A stretch of DNA of 64,000 bases from Oleispira antarctica RB-8 (GTDB lineage Bacteria > Pseudomonadota > Gammaproteobacteria > Pseudomonadales > Oceanobacteraceae). Of this stretch, positions 59,669-64,000 are shown in pieces. The stretch is taken from positions 1,759,350 through 1,823,349 of the forward strand of contig FO203512.1 in assembly GCA_000967895.1 (NCBI GenBank), given 5' to 3'. A program made the position numbers and the translations under genes. Every line of letters starts with the position of its first letter. Position 1 is the stretch's first letter. The notes beneath the pieces are model-generated. The model saw only the letters and a program-made list of their open reading frames with translations, ran no database searches and was not told the origin of the DNA.

Positions 59669-60568
59669 TTAAACTGAATCCGCAAAGTAGGACGTGACGA
59701 AGTCTAAAAAGGCGCGACTCTTTGTTGATAAATAGCGATTTTGCGGAAAAACAGCATTAATCGTTCGTGTCGGTATCTCTACATTCTGAAATAAATGCAC
59801 AAGCTCACCTGAACGCACGTGACGCTCAGCAATGTAGCTTGGCAGTGCAGTGATTCCCATACCTTGCAAACAGGCTTCATAAGCCAGATCAATGTCATTG
59901 ACGGTTAACTTTCGTTCGACTGCATTGATACTGAAAGAATGTGATTTTTCAAACTCTCTTAGCCAGTTAGCGCGTGCGTACTCTGCATTACTGATCACGA
60001 GCATGCGATGCTGGGTAATATCTTCAAAGCTTAACGGCGTACCCCATTTCTCCAAATACTTAGGAGATGCACAAACCATAATACTTTGCTTGGCCACAGG
60101 TTTAGCGATTAAGCGGGAATCTTCTTGGGTGCCAATACGCAGTGCAAAATCAAAGCCTTCTTGAACGATATCGACAGGGCGGTCACTAATGTAAAGCTCA
60201 AAACTGATGTCAGGATACACTAGCGCAAAATCATTGAGCATGCGCGCCAGTTCACGGCGGCCAAAGTTCGCCATGGCGGTAATGCGTAAGCGACCTTTGG
60301 GGGTGACATCAAAATCGGTCACTAGCCGCTCAGCTTCGGCAATAGATTCAAGAATGTTTTCGCAGTGTTGGTAAAACAATTGTCCCGCTTCTGTCGTACT
60401 AACGGAGCGGGTTGTTCGATTTAATAACCGAACTCCTAGGCGTTCTTCTAAACCGCTAATTTGCTTACTGATGGCAGAAGGTGTGACTCCTAGGGAGTCT
60501 GCTGCTGCGGTAAAATTGCGGGTTCGAACCACGGTTGTGAAGGTTTGCAGAGCATCGGCACGAGACAT
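59669..60568 (-). CDS. LysR family transcriptional regulator
   Basis: A 299-residue DNA-binding regulator. The N-terminal winged helix-turn-helix reads FTTVVRTRNFTAAADSLGVT, then PSAISKQISGLEERLGVRLL and NRTTRSVSTTEAGQLFYQHC. The ligand-binding C-terminal domain shows FGRRELARMLNDFALVYPDI and LAYEACLQGMGITALPSYIA. It resembles the CrgA/AphB-like group. A 21-base palindrome lies about 70 bases upstream. The regulated genes are unknown; the large carboxylase gene is upstream on the same strand. Confidence 0.92.
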   Translation of the reverse strand: MSRADALQTFTTVVRTRNFTAAADSLGVTPSAISKQISGLEERLGVRLLNRTTRSVSTTEAGQLFYQHCENILESIAEAERLVTDFDVTPKGRLRITAMANFGRRELARMLNDFALVYPDISFELYISDRPVDIVQEGFDFALRIGTQEDSRLIAKPVAKQSIMVCASPKYLEKWGTPLSFEDITQHRMLVISNAEYARANWLREFEKSHSFSINAVERKLTVNDIDLAYEACLQGMGITALPSYIAERHVRSGELVHLFQNVEIPTRTINAVFPQNRYLSTKSRAFLDFVTSYFADSV

Positions 60569-60636
60569 ACTGTTAACTATTCCTAACTAAATGCGTAAGA
60601 AATGCCAGTATAATGTATTTTTCGGCACTAATCATG

Positions 60637-60657
60637 GCTTAAGTCTGAGACTTAAGC
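60637..60657. promoter_or_regulatory. Perfect palindrome upstream of the LysR gene
   Basis: GCTTAAGTCT and AGACTTAAGC are perfect 10-base arms around one G, 69 bases before the LysR start codon and 54 bases after the carboxylase stop. It fits a LysR-type operator (T-N11-A dyad) or a terminator stem without T-run. Confidence 0.45.
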
Positions 60658-60710
60658 ACATGACTTGTGCCTAAATGTTAAATACGAAAAAGGTAGTAAG
60701 TATTACTGTT

Positions 60711-63700
60711 CTATCCATTACCTTTTGTGGTCACAGGTTTTACCACAAATAATAAATCCCCTTGATTCACTTGCTGGCCATCACTGTTGAGAATGCGAGT
60801 GATGCGGTAGCGTTGATTCGCAGGATATAGCTCAGTACCTTGAATATTAAAGTGCTTGAGGCTAAGTGGGCTGAACATCTTCATGGCTTCCATTAAGCAA
60901 AGTGTTTGCTCAACAGTAACAATTTCGCCTTCTTTCGCAAATGCAGGCTCAGTAGGAGAGGCTGAACCGTAGAAGATACAAGTGCTCGGAGACAGAACTT
61001 TTAACTCATCAGAGCCTTCAATTGCGAGAGCTTTCGCATCGACTTGATTGCTGTTTAATTCGGCAGAGCTTTCCATGTCGGCAATCAACGCATCACCGTC
61101 GGTACGTGCTAAGAACTGTGGTAAGTAGGTCGTATCGTAATCCCCCAGTTGAAAGATCTTGTCATCTAAAATACGTTTGAGCAGTACTATGTTCGTGCAA
61201 ACACCGGTGATTCTCACCTGATCAAGATAGGTGCGTAATTTTGCAATGGTATCGTCACGGTCTTTGCCATAACAAATGATTTGCACAATCATGCTGTCAT
61301 AAAAAGGCGATACTTGCTTTCCAGGACCTGCGCTGGTAATTAACTGAATGTGGTCTAATTCTGGTAAGACGCATTCATTAATGGTGCCTGGGAAGGGAGC
61401 AAAATCAATTAGGTCTCCTTTACGCACGGCTTTTTCTGCGGTTACGCGTACTTCAATGGCGTAGCCTTTTGGTTTTGGCTTCAGCTTAGCAATGCTCTTA
61501 CCTTGAGCAATATCAAACTGAGCACTGACGATATCAATGCCTGAAACAACTTCAGTGACGGGATGCTCAACCTGAAGACGTGTATTCATTTCCATAAAAT
61601 AAATGGCATCTTCATCTAGGTTGTAAATGAACTCAACGGTGCCTGCACCAAAGTAATCTACCGCATCGGATAGTTTTTCAGCGTAGTCATAAACTGCTTG
61701 CTCAAGTGCTTTGGGGAGCATAGTTGAGCCAGACTCTTCGAAGACTTTTTGATTGTTGCGTTGCACACTGCAATCACGCAATCCTAAAATTTTGGTATGT
61801 CCGAAACGGTCACGTAATACCTGCACTTCAATGTGACGCAAAGACGTTACATACTTTTCAAGGTAGACGTCGCCGTTACCAAAAGCTGCTTTGGCTTCGG
61901 TTGATATTTGGTGAAACAACTCATGAATTTGCTCTGGACGTTCAACCACTTGAATACCCTTACCGCCGCCGCCATGCACGGCTTTTAGTAATACAGGGTA
62001 GCCAATGTCTTCAGCCACGCTGGCTGTATTAGCCGAGCTGGTTAAGATTCCATGAGAACCAGGAACAACAGGAACGTTGGCCGCGATGGCAGTATTGATG
62101 GCATTCGATTTGTTACCCATGGTTTCCATAGAAGAAACTGAAGGGCCTACAAAATTAATCCCATAACTCGCACATAAGGCGGCAAACTGGCTGCTTTCTG
62201 AGAGGAAACCAATACCTGGGTGAAGGGCATCGACTTGTTCGTGTTGAGCAATTCGAATCACACTTTTTGCGTTTAAATAACTCTCGTCGGGAGTATTGCC
62301 GCCAATACAAACGACGCGATCTTCTGGCCCAAGCATATCAACGGCAACCGAGTTCATATCTGGGTCAGACTGGACCAATACTACGGGAATATTATTATCT
62401 TGGGCTTTTTTGATCAGTTTGGCGGCGGTGCAGCCGCGAGCATGAATCATAACCTTTTTAATAGGGCCAAATATTTTTTCTTTATGGGCACTGGAACTGA
62501 GATCTAATAGCCCAGTGTCAGGCGCCATGCGTTGAGCAACGACTAACCCTTTTAAAATACGGCTCAATACATCGTTAACTGAATAACGTGCAATAGGAAT
62601 GCTCGGGTCAATGGCTTTTAAACGATCATCAATATCATCAAAACAAGGATGCTTCACTAAGCCATCCATTGAGTCAGGTGAGGTGGATAGATAGTTAGAA
62701 AGCGTTGCAGTGCTTGGTAAGTAAGAAGGCACAACAATCTGGCCAGCAAACGGCATGTTAGTACCAGAGAAATAATACGTTTGCACCATTGGGTGAGTCA
62801 CAAAACTTGCTTGTGCGCCGCCAGTACAGTCACCAAAACCAAAGATGATAATGGGCAGATCGTTATCACGGACAAAGCGAGTGATGCGATCATTAACAAT
62901 GGCCATTGAGAAAAGTGCCGCGGCACCTTCTTTAGTTTGCATGCCTCCAGAAGATATAAAGCACACAACGGGTAATTGTTGGCGTGAACATTCAACTAAT
63001 AATTTGCAGAATTTTTCGGCGCTGGCCATGTCAAATGCACCAGCTTGAAAGTCGAGATTGGAGACCAAGGCCCCTACACGTTTCTCTTCACCATCAATGC
63101 ATAAATTACCGAAACCAGTAACGACACCGCAAGGGGTAATACCATTGTTTAGCGCTTGTTCGATTGAACTGCGGAAACCTGGAAAGTTTACAGGGTCGGC
63201 GGATAATAAATTGCTATTAACCTCTTCGAAATTAGTAAAGAATTTCTTAATTAGGGCAGGGGCCATGGTTTTCTTTTCACGCTTCACATCTTCAAGCACA
63301 CGCTGAATCAATAAGTCGTGATATGCCATCGTGAGGCGATTCCAAAAATCTTTACGACGGCCGATACTGACCGGATTGATGCGGCCACTGTAGGCTTTAC
63401 CTTCTTGCTCTGCTTCTTGATATTCATGCAGCAGCTTTTCAAAAAAGAAAGTGATGATGACAAATAAGGTATCAGACAATTGAGGGAATGCGAGTTTTTT
63501 CCATTCTTCAACGGATTTTAAAAAGTTACCGCGTTGGTTACTTTGGCTGAAGTAACTTAGCCAGTGATCAAACGATTCACGCTGTTGTGGCGTATAGCTA
63601 TCACCCTCGGTTGCTTGGGCAAGAGAGGTTAGTAATAACGAGCGTACCGAGTCTTGAGAAAGGGCACGATCAATGTTGGCTTCTTTGGCGACCGTTGGCA

Positions 63701-64000
63701 GGTTGTGAATGATGTGATCATACAACTCACCAAAGACCAGCATGTTTTGGCAAACTTGGATGAAGTCGTTGCGCAATTCATCGTGCAAAATAGCATCGAG
63801 AATAGTGATGTCTGGGTGCGCAGGGTTTTGAATGCTTTCTTGCTTAAACTGAATGTATGGTGCAAGGGCTTCTTCAAAAATACGGCGGTTGGCTTCTACC
63901 GTGACATTAGCCAAGCTGTTAGCCAGTGCTTGTGTTTTATCCGAGAGTTTAAGTTGCGCGCAAATATCGTCGGCAATGGGTTCATCGCGTAATACTTTGT
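60711..64000 (-). CDS. Multidomain biotin-dependent carboxylase (CT-BC-BCCP), partial at the right edge
   Basis: The visible C-terminal part is about 1,095 residues and the frame is open to base 64000. After a helical region of about 250 residues comes a carboxyltransferase half like AccD: FISSGGMQTKEGAAALFSMA and FGFGDCTGGAQASFVTHP. Next is a biotin carboxylase: VDALHPGIGFLSESSQFAAL, LLKAVHGGGGKGIQVVE, HIEVQVLRDRFGHTKILGLR, RDCSVQRNNQKVFEESGS and MEMNTRLQVEHPVTEVVSG. At the end is a biotin carrier domain, LCLMEAMKMFSPL, with the biotinyl lysine. It carboxylates an acyl-CoA; which one is unknown. The order CT-BC-BCCP in one chain is unusual for acetyl- and propionyl-CoA carboxylases. Confidence 0.88.
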   Translation of the reverse strand, partial: KVLRDEPIADDICAQLKLSDKTQALANSLANVTVEANRRIFEEALAPYIQFKQESIQNPAHPDITILDAILHDELRNDFIQVCQNMLVFGELYDHIIHNLPTVAKEANIDRALSQDSVRSLLLTSLAQATEGDSYTPQQRESFDHWLSYFSQSNQRGNFLKSVEEWKKLAFPQLSDTLFVIITFFFEKLLHEYQEAEQEGKAYSGRINPVSIGRRKDFWNRLTMAYHDLLIQRVLEDVKREKKTMAPALIKKFFTNFEEVNSNLLSADPVNFPGFRSSIEQALNNGITPCGVVTGFGNLCIDGEEKRVGALVSNLDFQAGAFDMASAEKFCKLLVECSRQQLPVVCFISSGGMQTKEGAAALFSMAIVNDRITRFVRDNDLPIIIFGFGDCTGGAQASFVTHPMVQTYYFSGTNMPFAGQIVVPSYLPSTATLSNYLSTSPDSMDGLVKHPCFDDIDDRLKAIDPSIPIARYSVNDVLSRILKGLVVAQRMAPDTGLLDLSSSAHKEKIFGPIKKVMIHARGCTAAKLIKKAQDNNIPVVLVQSDPDMNSVAVDMLGPEDRVVCIGGNTPDESYLNAKSVIRIAQHEQVDALHPGIGFLSESSQFAALCASYGINFVGPSVSSMETMGNKSNAINTAIAANVPVVPGSHGILTSSANTASVAEDIGYPVLLKAVHGGGGKGIQVVERPEQIHELFHQISTEAKAAFGNGDVYLEKYVTSLRHIEVQVLRDRFGHTKILGLRDCSVQRNNQKVFEESGSTMLPKALEQAVYDYAEKLSDAVDYFGAGTVEFIYNLDEDAIYFMEMNTRLQVEHPVTEVVSGIDIVSAQFDIAQGKSIAKLKPKPKGYAIEVRVTAEKAVRKGDLIDFAPFPGTINECVLPELDHIQLITSAGPGKQVSPFYDSMIVQIICYGKDRDDTIAKLRTYLDQVRITGVCTNIVLLKRILDDKIFQLGDYDTTYLPQFLARTDGDALIADMESSAELNSNQVDAKALAIEGSDELKVLSPSTCIFYGSASPTEPAFAKEGEIVTVEQTLCLMEAMKMFSPLSLKHFNIQGTELYPANQRYRITRILNSDGQQVNQGDLLFVVKPVTTKGNG

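Noticed and set aside
60518-60536. TTCGAA stretch resembling a tRNA T-loop
   Set aside because: It is in the coding start of the LysR gene and has no acceptor or anticodon arm around it.

Overview
The window is a chromosomal segment of a low-to-mid GC marine gammaproteobacterium. Fnr/Anr next to ccoNOQP-GHIS, purEK, a separate rmf, a fused RlmKL, GreB, BolA, TtcA and YajG are all gammaproteobacterial, and a long-chain acyl-CoA synthetase with two acyl-CoA dehydrogenases suggests a lipid or alkane degrader of the Oceanospirillales type (Oleispira/Thalassolituus-like). The genus is an inference from gene content, not a sequence match.

Layout. 0-8 kb: housekeeping genes (a partial membrane gene, an RlmI-like methyltransferase, a DUF2835 protein, pyrD, rmf, rlmKL, amt, a 1-Cys peroxiredoxin). 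8.5-14.56 kb: an integron gene-cassette array with no integrase in the window (CALIN type). It has seven cassettes, each with one plus-strand ORF. Six full attC sites are visible plus one decayed terminal site. For most cassettes the first bases (TTRRRY side) are the exact reverse complement of the R'' box at that cassette's own end, which fixes the boundaries. The fourth attC is split by a 1,856-nt group II intron of class C (11455-13310) carrying a reverse transcriptase/maturase. Cassette products include a TOPRIM-type (OLD-like) protein, a GNAT-like protein, a two-helix membrane protein and four unknowns. 14.6-23.6 kb: a lipoprotein, a BCCT transporter, two CaCA-type exchangers, MYG1, a META-domain lipoprotein, a CoA-transferase and a PsiE protein.

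23.6-37.2 kb: trmK, ylqF, an acidic-tailed protein, bolA and a START-domain protein; a three-gene signalling operon (PstS-OmpA fusion, STAS protein, receiver-PP2C-HATPase protein) resembling HsbA/HsbR partner switching; then a YecA-like protein, a YgjP-like peptidase, a polysaccharide deacetylase, a DnaJ-related protein, greB, ttcA and a phage-like lysozyme-fold gene. 37.4-47 kb: the complete high-affinity cbb3 oxidase locus, all minus strand, in transcription order ccoN-O-Q-P, ccoG-H-I-S, a TauE/DsbD-like membrane gene and fnr. ccoS (53 aa) is short and easily missed.

47.3-64 kb: a small hydrolase, an ABM-domain protein, purEK, the acyl-CoA synthetase/dehydrogenase operon, yaaA-yajG, the tail-specific protease prc, a thioesterase, a LysR regulator and the 3' part of a very large biotin-dependent carboxylase with the order carboxyltransferase - biotin carboxylase - biotin carrier, which runs off the right edge.

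The points most worth attention are the integrase-less cassette array with its same-orientation group IIC intron, the TOPRIM cassette, the PstS-OmpA/STAS/PP2C operon and the unusual carboxylase. No tRNA, rRNA, CRISPR array or prophage was seen.
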